64,000 nucleotides of DNA, taken from TMED8 sp038125725 (lineage in GTDB: Bacteria; Pseudomonadota; Alphaproteobacteria; Rhodospirillales; Casp-alpha2). A program made the translations under genes and the position numbers. Position 1 is the first letter of the stretch. Each line of letters starts with the position of its first letter. The notes beneath the pieces are model-generated. The model ran no database searches, was not told the DNA's origin, and was given only the letters and a program-made list of their open reading frames with translations. Positions 33,038-42,050 of this stretch are shown here, one piece after another. The stretch spans positions 62,001 to 126,000 of the forward strand of contig JAYPEK010000003.1 in the NCBI GenBank assembly GCA_038125725.1. The letters run 5' to 3'.

Positions 33038-34477
33038 ATGATCAATCCCTTCAGACTGAAAGGCCCCTTCGGGGCGGACTACAGCGTCGACGGCGACGAC
33101 TTCCTTCGCACCAAGAAGGCGCTGCATCAACTCGGACACTTCGACGAAAAGGCGTTCGTCAACCCATACGCCGACACGCGCATGATCGACGGGCTCAAAA
33201 GCTTCCAGCGCTCGCGCGGCCTCACCCCCGACGGCGTCATGAAACCGGACGGCCCGACGGCGAAAGCGCTTGGCGATGCGCTGGGCGGCGGCCGGGATGG
33301 TCGAGGGTTTGTTGCCAAGCAACGTGAACCGGTGCTGCCGCCAAATGTAATTTCGGAGTTCCCGGTTGGGCGGATCCGGCGACCGGATTTATTGGAGCAG
33401 GTCTCCGCCCCGTCTACCCACCAAAAATTCGTCGGTGCTCAAAATCGCAAACTTGCAGGCGTTGTCCCTGACCAACTTCGCGCTCGTGGCACCAATATCG
33501 ATTATGCGCCGGCGTCCGGGTTGAAGCCGGCCCCGTCGCCTACCAGTCCTATTGCGCCCAATGTGCAGACTGATCTGGAAGCCATACTGCGGGACGACTC
33601 CCGAGGCAAAGCAAAGCGCCAAGAATACGAGACGCTGGTCGCCGGACCCGAAGTGTTTTTATTGCCAGAAGCCGCTGTTTTGGTTTTATCCGGCGTTGCC
33701 GCTGCGGGCTTGATAACAAAGGTGCAGGAGGAGCGTTATCGGGCGCAAATCGAACAAGGCGGCGAGGCCATGAGACGGGCAGTGAGCGATCTCGGTGAAA
33801 TGGCCAGGCAGATAAGGCCCGGCACCCGTTTGCCGCGTGTCGATATTGCCGATCCGCCGCCAGCTGTACCGCCACAAGAACCGGACGATGAAAAGCCGCC
33901 ACGGAAAACCGAGTTTCCGGCGGAGCCAGCTAAAATGCCAAAGCTCAATGGTCGGCCGCTGAACGAAGTCCTGAAGAATGAGCCACTGATCTTCCCTGTG
34001 ATAAGCGAGGAAATTCGGAAAGAATTGGCAAAGCCCCTTTATGCCCATCCCGGTGATGCCACAACGAAAGAGGGAAACAGGATTATTGTTGAAGAGGTTC
34101 TTCCTGAGCTTCTCGACGAATACCGCTTGGACCTTCAAGACAAGATTCAGCATAGACACGGAGTGAGCGAGAAAGAGGAATATATGAAGCATAAGGATAC
34201 CGGTATAAAAGGATCGTCATTTCCCGATTTTACCTTTGAGGACATTAGGAACGGGACCAAATTGAGGGGACTGACAGGACTCACCCTCAAAGACCGGAGG
34301 ACGCCGATCGCACCGGAGCGCCAACAGGTTTACGGAGTGCGCGACAAAAGCGAGCCTGGCGATGTCGTCGCCCCGCTTCCAAAACTTCGCCCCGGTATGG
34401 ATATTGAAGACTTCAAAGACTGGGCAAGGGAATCACTACGGCCATACCTCCATAGCTGGATTGGGTCGCCAAAATAG
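33038..34477 (+). CDS. Peptidoglycan-binding protein with a possible C-terminal toxin domain
   Basis: A 479-residue protein without a signal peptide. Residues about 15-90 look like a peptidoglycan-binding-1 domain (FLRTKKALHQLGHFDE, MIDGLKSFQRSRGLTPDGVM). A linker and one hydrophobic stretch (about 210-230) follow, then a Pro-rich spacer (about 270-305), and a C-terminal domain (about 315-479) with HKDTGIKGSSFPDFTFED and a Leu/Lys-rich end. The modular plan of anchor, spacer and variable tip is that of polymorphic toxins, and a small gene without relatives follows. The tip motif GSSFPDFTF hints at a nuclease-like fold, but this is weak. An AGGAGCAGG site precedes the ATG. Confidence 0.62.
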   Translation: MINPFRLKGPFGADYSVDGDDFLRTKKALHQLGHFDEKAFVNPYADTRMIDGLKSFQRSRGLTPDGVMKPDGPTAKALGDALGGGRDGRGFVAKQREPVLPPNVISEFPVGRIRRPDLLEQVSAPSTHQKFVGAQNRKLAGVVPDQLRARGTNIDYAPASGLKPAPSPTSPIAPNVQTDLEAILRDDSRGKAKRQEYETLVAGPEVFLLPEAAVLVLSGVAAAGLITKVQEERYRAQIEQGGEAMRRAVSDLGEMARQIRPGTRLPRVDIADPPPAVPPQEPDDEKPPRKTEFPAEPAKMPKLNGRPLNEVLKNEPLIFPVISEEIRKELAKPLYAHPGDATTKEGNRIIVEEVLPELLDEYRLDLQDKIQHRHGVSEKEEYMKHKDTGIKGSSFPDFTFEDIRNGTKLRGLTGLTLKDRRTPIAPERQQVYGVRDKSEPGDVVAPLPKLRPGMDIEDFKDWARESLRPYLHSWIGSPK

Positions 34478-34497
34478 CAATTGCCGGAAAGGAGTCT

Positions 34498-34527
34498 GGA
34501 TGGTGAGGTCTTCGAGCCGCACCATCC
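34498..34527. repeat. Inverted repeat between toxin-like and partner genes
   Basis: GGATGGTG (34498-34505) and CACCATCC (34520-34527) form an 8-base-pair stem with a 14-base loop, 21 bases after the stop of the first gene. There is no T-run right after it. It may adjust read-through into the next gene. Confidence 0.4.
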
Positions 34528-34602
34528 AAACTTGTTTGATGTAAGAAAAAGAAATACACTCTTTATTTGTGCAGTATTGCTTAATTTTCGGCCTGAACGA
34601 TC

Positions 34603-35196
34603 ATGTCCAGCGGTCGCGATTTCTATTTTACTCTTGCAGATGAAGCTGCGTTTTCTGAGCTTCTTTTGAGGAAATATCCCAGTGCGGTGTTCGCTGCAGA
34701 TGAACACCCTTCGGAAACTGATTTCCGAGTCTTTCCATCCATCGAATCGGCAGATTGCTGGCTGCTTCGGGTTTTTGTGCCGCCCCCTAAATGGCGACCT
34801 ATCCTGAAGCCCGGGGGCATCCACAGACTTTTCAAAATCGCTAACCCTCCGGAACTCGAACTCCATCTGATCCGTTCCAGCCATGGATGGACACAAGACA
34901 ACCTGACGGCGGATGGTGAGCCGCGATGGATTACGGATGGTGGATGTGGCGTAATTTACTACCCGAGCCCGAATAAAGCCCAACGGTCCTTTCGTGACCG
35001 CGTGTGGCGTATCTTCCCGAAGATCGCCACTTGGGAATTGGAGGCCTACGATTCGCAAACTCGTCGGAAGGTTGCCTGGGAAAAGACGGACAAGATCGTA
35101 TGGGCGGGGAACGACGCCATTCGATGGGCGCGGGAAAACCCATTGCGGCGATTTACCGGGAAGGGCGTGATCTACGGTCCCAAGAAGGACGGCTGA
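34603..35196 (+). CDS. Unrecognised protein, possible immunity partner
   Basis: A 197-residue soluble protein beginning MSSGRDFYFTLADEAAFSEL. It has Trp- and Pro-rich central parts (CWLLRVFVPPPKWRP, SSHGWTQDN) and a basic end (RRFTGKGVIYGPKKDG). No family is recognised and there is no signal peptide or membrane segment. The ribosome-binding site is poor, which suggests weak or regulated translation. Its position right after a modular toxin-like gene, in the same AT-richer island, is the only reason to suspect an immunity role. Confidence 0.55.
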   Translation: MSSGRDFYFTLADEAAFSELLLRKYPSAVFAADEHPSETDFRVFPSIESADCWLLRVFVPPPKWRPILKPGGIHRLFKIANPPELELHLIRSSHGWTQDNLTADGEPRWITDGGCGVIYYPSPNKAQRSFRDRVWRIFPKIATWELEAYDSQTRRKVAWEKTDKIVWAGNDAIRWARENPLRRFTGKGVIYGPKKDG

Positions 35197-35217
35197 AATC
35201 CTCGTTATTGGCGCCCG

Positions 35218-36198
35218 TCAACCGATCCCGAACAGGTCCTTCGCCGTTTCGCCCAGGATCATGCTCTTCTGGGCGTCGGTGAAGTCCGCGTTCTCGATCA
35301 CCTTCAAGGGCTCCATGTCGCCGATGGGGAAGGGGTAGTCGGAGCCCATCACCACCTTGTCGTGGCCGCAGCACGAACAGAGGAACGTCAGCGCGCCCGG
35401 ATCGAACAGGACGCTGTCGAAGAAAAGCTGGTTGAAGCCCTCCACCGGGTCGGCGTATTCGCCGGGGTGGATTTCATGGTTGCGGGCCAGGCGGCCAAGC
35501 ATGAACGGCAGGGCGCCGCCGCCGTGCGAGACGACGCAGCGCATGCCCTTGTGCTTGATGAAATGGCCTGCGAACAGCATCCGCGCCACTGCGGTGGTGG
35601 TGTCGGTGCCGCGCCCGACCGCGTTCATCATGGCGTAGTCGTTCAAGCGCGGATCGCCGCAGCCGAACATGGGGTGGATATAGATGGTCGCCTTCAGCGC
35701 CGCCGCCGCCTCCCAGAAAGGATCCAGGTCCGGGTCGTCCAGGTTGCCGGACGAGCCGTGCGGCTGGGTGCCGATCATGGCGCCGTGCATGCCGTTGGCC
35801 AGCGCTTCCTCCAGCACCTTGGCGGCGCGCTTGCCGTCCTGCATCGGCACCGAGGCGAGCGGATACATGCGGTCGATCCCTTCCGTGCCGCTCGTCTGGT
35901 ATTCGTTGAGGAAGCGGCTCCAGGCCTCGCCTTCCTCCGCCGGCAGTTCGTAGCCGAAGCTGTCGAGCCAGCCGCCGACCACTTGGCCGTCGATGCGCTG
36001 TTCGTCCATCCATTGCAAGCGCATGTCCGAGTCGCGGAGCTTCGGCGACAGCGGCCGCGTCGGCGCCTGGCCCATGAAGGCGAGGCGGAACTTGCCGTCT
36101 TCCTCCAAGAGCTCGACGTTGGGGAAGCGGCCGATTTCCGATTTCAGCGCCGTCAGCAGGCTCTGCGGGGTGAAGTGCGCGTGGGTGTCGATGATCAT
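35218..36198 (-). CDS. Amidohydrolase-2 family (ACMSD-like) hydrolase or decarboxylase
   Basis: A 326-residue metal-dependent TIM barrel. The metal motif DTHAHF is at residues 4-9; IYIHPMFG, CVVSHGGGALPF and MGSDYPFPIGDM carry the further ligands and the catalytic Asp. Family members include ACMS decarboxylase, 5-carboxyvanillate and gamma-resorcylate decarboxylases, so it is likely to remove a carboxyl group from, or hydrolyse, a ring-derived acid. Its start overlaps the stop of the molybdenum-subunit gene (4 bases), making it the last gene of the minus-strand operon. Confidence 0.83.
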   Translation of the reverse strand: MIIDTHAHFTPQSLLTALKSEIGRFPNVELLEEDGKFRLAFMGQAPTRPLSPKLRDSDMRLQWMDEQRIDGQVVGGWLDSFGYELPAEEGEAWSRFLNEYQTSGTEGIDRMYPLASVPMQDGKRAAKVLEEALANGMHGAMIGTQPHGSSGNLDDPDLDPFWEAAAALKATIYIHPMFGCGDPRLNDYAMMNAVGRGTDTTTAVARMLFAGHFIKHKGMRCVVSHGGGALPFMLGRLARNHEIHPGEYADPVEGFNQLFFDSVLFDPGALTFLCSCCGHDKVVMGSDYPFPIGDMEPLKVIENADFTDAQKSMILGETAKDLFGIG

Positions 36199-38588
36199 GC
36201 GTTCGGGTTTCCGTCGTTGATGAGGGATTCGATCAGGTGGCTGCGCATCGGCAGTTCATCGATGCAATGACCCAAGGGCGCGAGCGCATCGTTGACGGCG
36301 CTGGCGATGGCCGCCGGCGCGCCCAGGTAGCCGCCTTCGCCGGAGCCCTTCTGGCCGTGCGATGTGAGCGGCGACGGCGTGCAGTGCTCCACGTCCTTGA
36401 CCATCGGAATCTCGTAGACCGACGGCATCAGATAGTCGGCGAAGGTGGCGCTCAGGAACTGGCCGTCGGGGCGGTACTGGAACTTCTCATAGAGCGCCGC
36501 GCCGATGCCGTGTGCGAGGCCGCCGATGACCATGCCGCGAACGATGTCCGGGTTGATCTGGGTGCCGCAGTCGTGGCCGATGACGTAATCCAGCACCGAG
36601 ACATGACCGGTCTTGGGGTCGATCTCCACATAGGGCACGTGCGCCTGGAACGAGAAGCAGGGGTAGATCTGGACCCGCTGGTGCTCGTCCGGCAACTGGC
36701 CGCCGCCCGGCACCTGGAACACGTGCTGCGCCTGCAAGCCGGGCTCCATGCCTTCCGGCATCTTGTGGTAGGCCTTGTGGGCGATGAAGCAGATTTCCTG
36801 CCAGCCGAGCTTGTTGGCGGGATCGCCTCGCTCGAACACCGTGCCTTCGGAATATTCCAGTTCTTCCACCGCCTTACCCAGGTTATGCGCGGCGATGGCC
36901 ATCACCTTGGCTTTCACCTTCTGCGCGGCGGCTGCCGTCGATGACCCCAGCATGATCGCCATGCGGCTGGCGACGGGGCTCCGGGTGATGGGGGAATTGA
37001 GCGAGTCGGCATGGACGACGCGAATCTCGTCCGGGTCCATTTCCAACTCCTCGCCGATGATCGTCGCCACCAGTGTCTCGTGGCCCTGGCCCGACGTGGT
37101 GGTGCCGACGACGCCGGTGATCAGCCCGTCGGGATCGACGCGCAACTCGGCGCCTTCCGAGAACGTGGTGATCTCGGCCGACGGGTTCATCAGGTATTCG
37201 AAGATGTTGTTGCCGCCGCCGGGCTCCAGGCAGGTGGCGATGCCGATGCCGGCGAGGCGTCCCTCGGCCCGGGCCGCGTCGCGGCGCTTGACCAGGTTGT
37301 CGTAGTCGGCGGCGTCCAGCGCCTTCTGCAGCACGGTCTGGTAGTCGCCGCTGTCGTACTTGGAGCCGGCCGGAATCTGGTAGGGGAAGGCGTCCGCCGG
37401 GATCAGGTTCCTGCGCCGCACTTCGATCCTGTCCATGCCCAGGTGCGCGGCGACCTTCTCGACGGCGCTTTCGATCATGTAGTTGGTCGGCGACTGGCCG
37501 AAGCCACGCACCGGTACCTGGCCGGTCTTGTTGGTGACGACGGAAATCGCCTCGTACTTGACCGAGTTGATGGTGTAGGGCCCGACGATGGCGCTGATCG
37601 GCTTCGCCAACTGGAACGGCGCGCGGCCGGGATAGGCACCGGCGTCATCGAGGGCGCGGATCTTCAGCGAGCGGATTTCGCCGTCCTTGTTGAAGGCGAC
37701 CTCGGTGTCGAAGATACGGTCAGGGCCGTGGGCGTCGCCGCTGGTCATATTGACCAGCCGGTCCTCGATCAGCCGCACCGGGCGCTTCAGCTTGCGCGCC
37801 AGGTAGCCGACCAGCACGGCGTGCTTGATGCCGCGTTTGACGCCATAACTTCCCCCAACATCCACGTCCTGGTTGAGGCGCGTACTGTTCAGCGGGATGC
37901 GCAGCGTGCTGGACAGCAGCTCGACGAAGTTTGGCATCTGGATCGAGGCCCAGATGTCGAGAATTTCGGTGCCCTCGTCCCAGCGCGCCAGCGCGCCGAA
38001 GGTCTCGATCGGCACGGTCGACGACCGTCCCCAGCGAACCCGAAATTTGAGCGTCTCATCGGCGGCGGCGAAGTCCTCGTCGACGGTGCCCCAGTGGAAG
38101 TGACCGTGATAGAGCACGTTCGAGCCGTTGCCGGGATGCACCAGGCGTTCGGTTTCCTCGAAGGCTTCCTCGGGATCGATCACCGGCTCCAGCGGTTCGT
38201 AATCGACATCCACCAGTTCCGCCGCGTCCTCGGCGATGTAGGGGCTGTCGGCGACGACGGCGCAAACCCATTCGCCGGCGTAGCGCGCCTGGCCGACGGC
38301 GAGCGGATACCACTTCACCTCTGGCAATTTCAGGCCGAAGCGGATCGGGTCGCAGTGGGCGGCGATTTCGTCCCCGGTCAGGACCGCGTGCACGCCCTCC
38401 ATCGCCAGCGCTTCCGAGGCGTCGATGGAAAGGATCTTCGCCTTCGGGTAGGGGCTCTGGACCACGGCCACGTGCAGCGTGCCGGGCAGCGCCACGTCCT
38501 GGACGAACTTGCCCTTGCCGGTGACGAAGCGTTTGTCTTCGCGCACGGTGCGCTTGCGCGACACGTATCGGAGATTTGTGCTGCTCAT
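36195..38588 (-). CDS. Molybdenum hydroxylase, molybdopterin-binding large subunit
   Basis: A 797-residue xanthine-dehydrogenase-family subunit. The N-terminal part has DKRFVTGKGKFVQDVALPG; the molybdopterin-binding motifs include VDVGGSYGVKRG, VPVRGFGQSPT and, near the end, HGQKGSGEGG whose Glu is the catalytic base. The CO-dehydrogenase active-site loop (AYRCSFR) is absent, so CO oxidation is unlikely. Substrates of relatives are aromatic or heteroaromatic rings or their CoA thioesters, hydroxylated with water-derived oxygen. Overlaps of 4 bases join it to the 2Fe-2S gene and to the amidohydrolase gene. Confidence 0.9.
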   Translation of the reverse strand: MSSTNLRYVSRKRTVREDKRFVTGKGKFVQDVALPGTLHVAVVQSPYPKAKILSIDASEALAMEGVHAVLTGDEIAAHCDPIRFGLKLPEVKWYPLAVGQARYAGEWVCAVVADSPYIAEDAAELVDVDYEPLEPVIDPEEAFEETERLVHPGNGSNVLYHGHFHWGTVDEDFAAADETLKFRVRWGRSSTVPIETFGALARWDEGTEILDIWASIQMPNFVELLSSTLRIPLNSTRLNQDVDVGGSYGVKRGIKHAVLVGYLARKLKRPVRLIEDRLVNMTSGDAHGPDRIFDTEVAFNKDGEIRSLKIRALDDAGAYPGRAPFQLAKPISAIVGPYTINSVKYEAISVVTNKTGQVPVRGFGQSPTNYMIESAVEKVAAHLGMDRIEVRRRNLIPADAFPYQIPAGSKYDSGDYQTVLQKALDAADYDNLVKRRDAARAEGRLAGIGIATCLEPGGGNNIFEYLMNPSAEITTFSEGAELRVDPDGLITGVVGTTTSGQGHETLVATIIGEELEMDPDEIRVVHADSLNSPITRSPVASRMAIMLGSSTAAAAQKVKAKVMAIAAHNLGKAVEELEYSEGTVFERGDPANKLGWQEICFIAHKAYHKMPEGMEPGLQAQHVFQVPGGGQLPDEHQRVQIYPCFSFQAHVPYVEIDPKTGHVSVLDYVIGHDCGTQINPDIVRGMVIGGLAHGIGAALYEKFQYRPDGQFLSATFADYLMPSVYEIPMVKDVEHCTPSPLTSHGQKGSGEGGYLGAPAAIASAVNDALAPLGHCIDELPMRSHLIESLINDGNPNA

Positions 38589-39070
38589 CGGCCGGCCTCC
38601 CGGAGGCGCTCAGCCGCCAATTGGATCGCCTCGATGATCTGCACGTAGCCGGTACAGCGGCAGATATTGCCGCCGATGGCCTCGCGGATGTCATCCAAGG
38701 TCGGGTCGGTGTTTTCGCGCAACAGCGCCTCGGAGGCGATCAGCATGCCGGGGATGCAATAGCCGCACTGCATGGCATGGGCGTCGCGGAAGGCGTCCTG
38801 CAGGAGGCCCGGCGTGCCGTCTTCCTGCGTCAGTCCCTCGACGGTTGTCACCGCGCGCCCGTCCGCCTGCACCGCCAGCATCAGGCAGGAGCGGATCGGC
38901 ACGCCGTCCAGCAAAACCGAACAGGCGCCGCAGACGCCGTGTTCGCAGCCGATGTGGGTGCCGGTGAGCGCCAGCTTGTCGCGCAGGAAATCGACCAAAG
39001 TCATGCGCGGCTCGACGGTCTCGGTGTAACTGTTCCCATTGACGGAAACGGTGATCTCTAGGCTGCTCAT
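38585..39070 (-). CDS. Molybdenum hydroxylase, 2Fe-2S small subunit
   Basis: A 161-residue protein with the plant-type ferredoxin motif CEHGVCGACSVLLDG...C (about residues 43-75) and the C-terminal cluster motif CGYCIPGM...CRCTGY (about 100-138). It passes electrons from the Mo site to FAD. It overlaps both neighbours by 4 bases (ATGA), which fits tightly coupled synthesis of one heterotrimer. Confidence 0.94.
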   Translation of the reverse strand: MSSLEITVSVNGNSYTETVEPRMTLVDFLRDKLALTGTHIGCEHGVCGACSVLLDGVPIRSCLMLAVQADGRAVTTVEGLTQEDGTPGLLQDAFRDAHAMQCGYCIPGMLIASEALLRENTDPTLDDIREAIGGNICRCTGYVQIIEAIQLAAERLREAGR

Positions 39071-39939
39071 GCGGCTGTTCCCTTCGCATCTTCAAGGGCA
39101 TCGGTTAAGGCCCGCTCGCCTAGCGCCACGGCGACGCGGCGCCGATAGTCGGCGCTGGCGTGCTGGTCATCACCGGGGTCGATGGCGCGTGGAATTTCCT
39201 GGGCGGCGCGTTGAATGAGCGCCGCGTCCACTGCCTGGCCCGTGAGCATCGCCTCCAGTGCCGGGATGCGCACCGCGCGTGCATCGACGCCGCCCAGCGC
39301 CAGCGCGGCCTGGGTGCAGGCACCGCCCGCGTCCAGTTCCAGCCGCGCGGCGGCGGCGACCATGGCAAAATCGCCGTGGCGTTCGCTCATTTCATGGAAA
39401 CCGGTGCCGACCCGCGTGCCGGACGCCAGGCCGTAGTGCAGGCTGACGAGCAACTCGTCCGGTTCGCGCGCCGTCATCATCGGGCCGACCAGGAATTCAT
39501 CGACGCCGATGCGTCGCTCTCCGCCCGCGCCCTTGAGGGTCACTTCGGCGTCCATGGCCAAAGAGGCGAGCGGGATTTCCGCCGCCGGATCGGCATGCGC
39601 CAGGCTGCCGCCGACGGTGCCGCGGTTGCGGGTCTGGGTATGGCCGACGAAGGAAATCGCCTTGCGCAACAACGGAAGCTTTTCCGCCACCAAGCCTGAG
39701 TTCAGTACATCGACCTGGCGGGTGGCGGCGCCGATGACGATCTCGGTGCCGGTGTCGGTGATGCCCGCAAGCTCGGGGATGTTGTTGATGTCGACCACGC
39801 GGTCGGGCCTAGCCATGCGCATGGCCAGCATCGGCACCAGGGTCTGGCCGCCGGCGATGACGATGCTGTCGTCATCCAAAAGCGCCACGGCTTCGTCGAT
39901 GGTGGCAGGGCGGGCATAGTCGAAGGGGGCTGGTTTCAA
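39067..39939 (-). CDS. Molybdenum hydroxylase, FAD-binding subunit
   Basis: A 290-residue CoxM-type subunit. FAD-contact motifs AGGQTLVPMLAMRMARP (about residues 30-46) and RNRGTVGGSLAHADPAAEIP (about 105-124) are present. There is no 4Fe-4S insert like that of 4-hydroxybenzoyl-CoA reductase HcrB, which speaks against a ring-dehydroxylating reductase. The gene is 3 bases after ubiX and overlaps the 2Fe-2S gene. Confidence 0.92.
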   Translation of the reverse strand: MKPAPFDYARPATIDEAVALLDDDSIVIAGGQTLVPMLAMRMARPDRVVDINNIPELAGITDTGTEIVIGAATRQVDVLNSGLVAEKLPLLRKAISFVGHTQTRNRGTVGGSLAHADPAAEIPLASLAMDAEVTLKGAGGERRIGVDEFLVGPMMTAREPDELLVSLHYGLASGTRVGTGFHEMSERHGDFAMVAAAARLELDAGGACTQAALALGGVDARAVRIPALEAMLTGQAVDAALIQRAAQEIPRAIDPGDDQHASADYRRRVAVALGERALTDALEDAKGTAA

Positions 39940-39942
39940 GGC

Positions 39943-40533
39943 TCAGTCCTCCCGCCAGCGTTTGACGGCGCCGACGTCGATATCGAAATGATCCAGGGTG
40001 CGGCCGACGGTATGGTCGATCATCTGTTCAAGGGACTCCGGTCTTGCGTAGAAAGCGGGGACGGGCGGCGCGATGATGGCGCCCATTTCGGTTGCCTGCG
40101 CCATGTTGCGAAGGTGGCCGAGATGCAGCGGCGACTCGCGCACCATCAGCACCAGCTTGCGCCGTTCCTTCAGCACCACGTCGGCGGCGCGGGTGAGCAG
40201 CGTCGAGGTGACGCCGCCGGCGATCTCGGCCAGCGTGCGTACCGAGCAAGGCGCGATGACCATGCCGAGCGTCTTCACCGAGCCGCTGGAAATGGCGGCG
40301 CCGATGTCGTCTTGCTTGTAATTGACGTCGGCCAGGTCGCGGATCGCGGCGATCTTCATGTCGGTCTCGTGGGCGATGGTGATCTCGGCCGAGCGCGACA
40401 TCACCAAATGGGTCTCGACATTCGTCGGTTGCAATAATTGCAACAAACGAATCCCGTAAATCACCCCAGATGCGCCGGAAATTCCGACCACGAGCCGAGT
40501 TGGCGTTTTGCCTGTCCCGATATCAGCAATCAT
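39943..40533 (-). CDS. ubiX: UbiX-like flavin prenyltransferase
   Basis: A 196-residue protein with the FMN-binding opening VVGISGASGVIYGIRLLQ (about residues 15-32), SSGSVKTLGMVIAPCSVRTLAEIA, and RRKLVLMVRESPLHLGHLRNM with the phosphate-binding Arg/Glu residues. It makes prenylated FMN for UbiD-type decarboxylases. It is divergent from ubiD across 116 bases and heads the minus operon with the FAD, 2Fe-2S and Mo subunits. In furandicarboxylate degradation such a pair (HmfG with HmfF) starts the route. Confidence 0.93.
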   Translation of the reverse strand: MIADIGTGKTPTRLVVGISGASGVIYGIRLLQLLQPTNVETHLVMSRSAEITIAHETDMKIAAIRDLADVNYKQDDIGAAISSGSVKTLGMVIAPCSVRTLAEIAGGVTSTLLTRAADVVLKERRKLVLMVRESPLHLGHLRNMAQATEMGAIIAPPVPAFYARPESLEQMIDHTVGRTLDHFDIDVGAVKRWRED

Positions 40534-40609
40534 CGCTCAATTGATCCTCCCTGGTGCAATAGAGGCCACATCCTAATCGTCAGTGCAAGTGGGGGATGGA
40601 ATTTCTTGG

Positions 40610-40634
40610 GCGTTCGGCTAGCCTGAGCGAACGC
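40610..40634. promoter_or_regulatory. Inverted repeat in the ubiX-ubiD control region
   Basis: GCGTTCG (40610-40616) and CGAACGC (40628-40634) flank 11 bases, and GGCTAGCC (40616-40623) is a smaller palindrome inside. It lies 3 bases before the AAAGGGAGG ribosome-binding site of ubiD, so it may be an operator or an RNA hairpin. Confidence 0.45.
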
Positions 40635-40649
40635 AAAGGGAGGAATACC

Positions 40650-42050
40650 GTGTTCGACAATATTCGCCGCGATCTCGATCTGCGGCCGTGGCTTCGGCGC
40701 CTTGCCGAAACCGGCCGGCTCGCCATCGCCAAGCCCGGAGTCGGGCTGAAATTCGAACTGGCTGCCATCGCCAACCGTCTCGACGGCCGCCAGGCGAGCC
40801 TGTTTCCCAATCCGGAAGGTCAAGACGGCGCCGTCGTTTCGGGCTTGATTTCCGACCGCGCCTGGATGGCCGAGGTGCTGGGCCTCGACGGCGAGGCCGA
40901 TCTGGTGCCGGCCTACCAGGACGCGGTCGCCAACCCGATCCCCTGGCAGGAGGTCGAAAGCCCGCCCTGCCAACAGGTGGTGCACCAGGACCCGGACCTC
41001 GGAAAGATATTGCCGATCCCGACCCACAACGAACTCGACAGCGGCCCCTATATTTCCGCCGGGCTGGCGATCACCCGCAATCCCAGGAACGGCATCCAGA
41101 ACGTCTCCATCCACCGGTTGCAGCTTTCGGGGCCGAACGAACTGGGCGCGCTGATCCTGCCGCGCCACACCCTGACCTATTTCGAAATGGGCGAGGACGA
41201 TGGTTTCGATCTGGATATCGCCATCGTCATCGGCGCCAGCCCCGCCGCGCTGCTGGCGTCGCAGGCGGTGGTGCCCATCGACTTCGACGAACTGACCATA
41301 GCCGGCGCCTTGGGCGGCGCACCGATGGAAGTGGCCAAGTGCCTGGGCAGCGAAATCCGCGTGCCGGCTAACGCCGAGATCGTGCTGGAGGGCAAGATCC
41401 TGGCCAAGGAGCGCGCCCCGGAAGGCCCCTTCGGCGAGTTCCCGCAATATTACGGGGCGCGGGCCGAGCGCCACGTCATCCGCGTCGACCGCGTCACGCA
41501 CCGCGAGGACCCCATTTACCACACCATCACCGGCGGCCGGTTGGAGCACCTTTTGCTCGGCGCCATTCCGCGCGAGAGCACCATCCTGACGACGCTTCAG
41601 CGCTCGTTCCCCTGCGTGCGGGACGTGCATCTCTCGGTCGGCGGCACCATGCGCTATCACCTCTACGTACAAGTGGAGAAGCCCAAGGCCGGCGAGGCCA
41701 AAAACGTGCTCTGCGCCGCGCTAGGGGCTCATTACGACATCAAGCACGTGGTCGTGGTCGATACCGACGTCGATATCTTCGACGCGGAAAAGGTCGAATG
41801 GGCGATTGCCACGCGCTTCCAGGCGCACCGCGACCTTGTCGTGATCGAGGGTGCGCAGGGCTCGAAGCTCGATCCGACCACCGACGACGATGGCGTCGGT
41901 TCCAAAATGGGCCTGGACGCGACTATTCCCGCGGGGGCCTCGGAATTCACCTTCACCACCATCCGCGTGCCCGGCGAGGCGGAGGTCGATCTCGACGCCG
42001 CCCTCGATGCCGGCGCCAAGGTTTCGGACATCGTCAAGGATGGCGGCTGA
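40650..42050 (+). CDS. ubiD: UbiD-family decarboxylase (furandicarboxylate-decarboxylase-like)
   Basis: A 466-residue protein of the prFMN-dependent UbiD family. Characteristic parts are DLRPWLRRLAETGRL, DSGPYISAGLAITRN, NVSIHRLQLSGPNELGALILPRH, EGPFGEFPQYYG and HLLLGAIPRESTI; the Arg and Glu residues around these belong to the cofactor and proton-transfer site. I use the GTG at 40650 because AAAGGGAGGAAT precedes it; an ATG at 40596 lacks such a site. As the first gene of an operon ordered like the 2-furoate cluster, it may decarboxylate 2,5-furandicarboxylate (HmfF role) or a related ring acid. Confidence 0.9.
   Translation: MFDNIRRDLDLRPWLRRLAETGRLAIAKPGVGLKFELAAIANRLDGRQASLFPNPEGQDGAVVSGLISDRAWMAEVLGLDGEADLVPAYQDAVANPIPWQEVESPPCQQVVHQDPDLGKILPIPTHNELDSGPYISAGLAITRNPRNGIQNVSIHRLQLSGPNELGALILPRHTLTYFEMGEDDGFDLDIAIVIGASPAALLASQAVVPIDFDELTIAGALGGAPMEVAKCLGSEIRVPANAEIVLEGKILAKERAPEGPFGEFPQYYGARAERHVIRVDRVTHREDPIYHTITGGRLEHLLLGAIPRESTILTTLQRSFPCVRDVHLSVGGTMRYHLYVQVEKPKAGEAKNVLCAALGAHYDIKHVVVVDTDVDIFDAEKVEWAIATRFQAHRDLVVIEGAQGSKLDPTTDDDGVGSKMGLDATIPAGASEFTFTTIRVPGEAEVDLDAALDAGAKVSDIVKDGG

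Noticed and set aside
40425..40450. GTTGCAATAATTGCAAC palindrome
   Set aside because: It lies inside ubiX where the codons for Leu-Gln repeat (LLQLLQ); codon repetition explains it.
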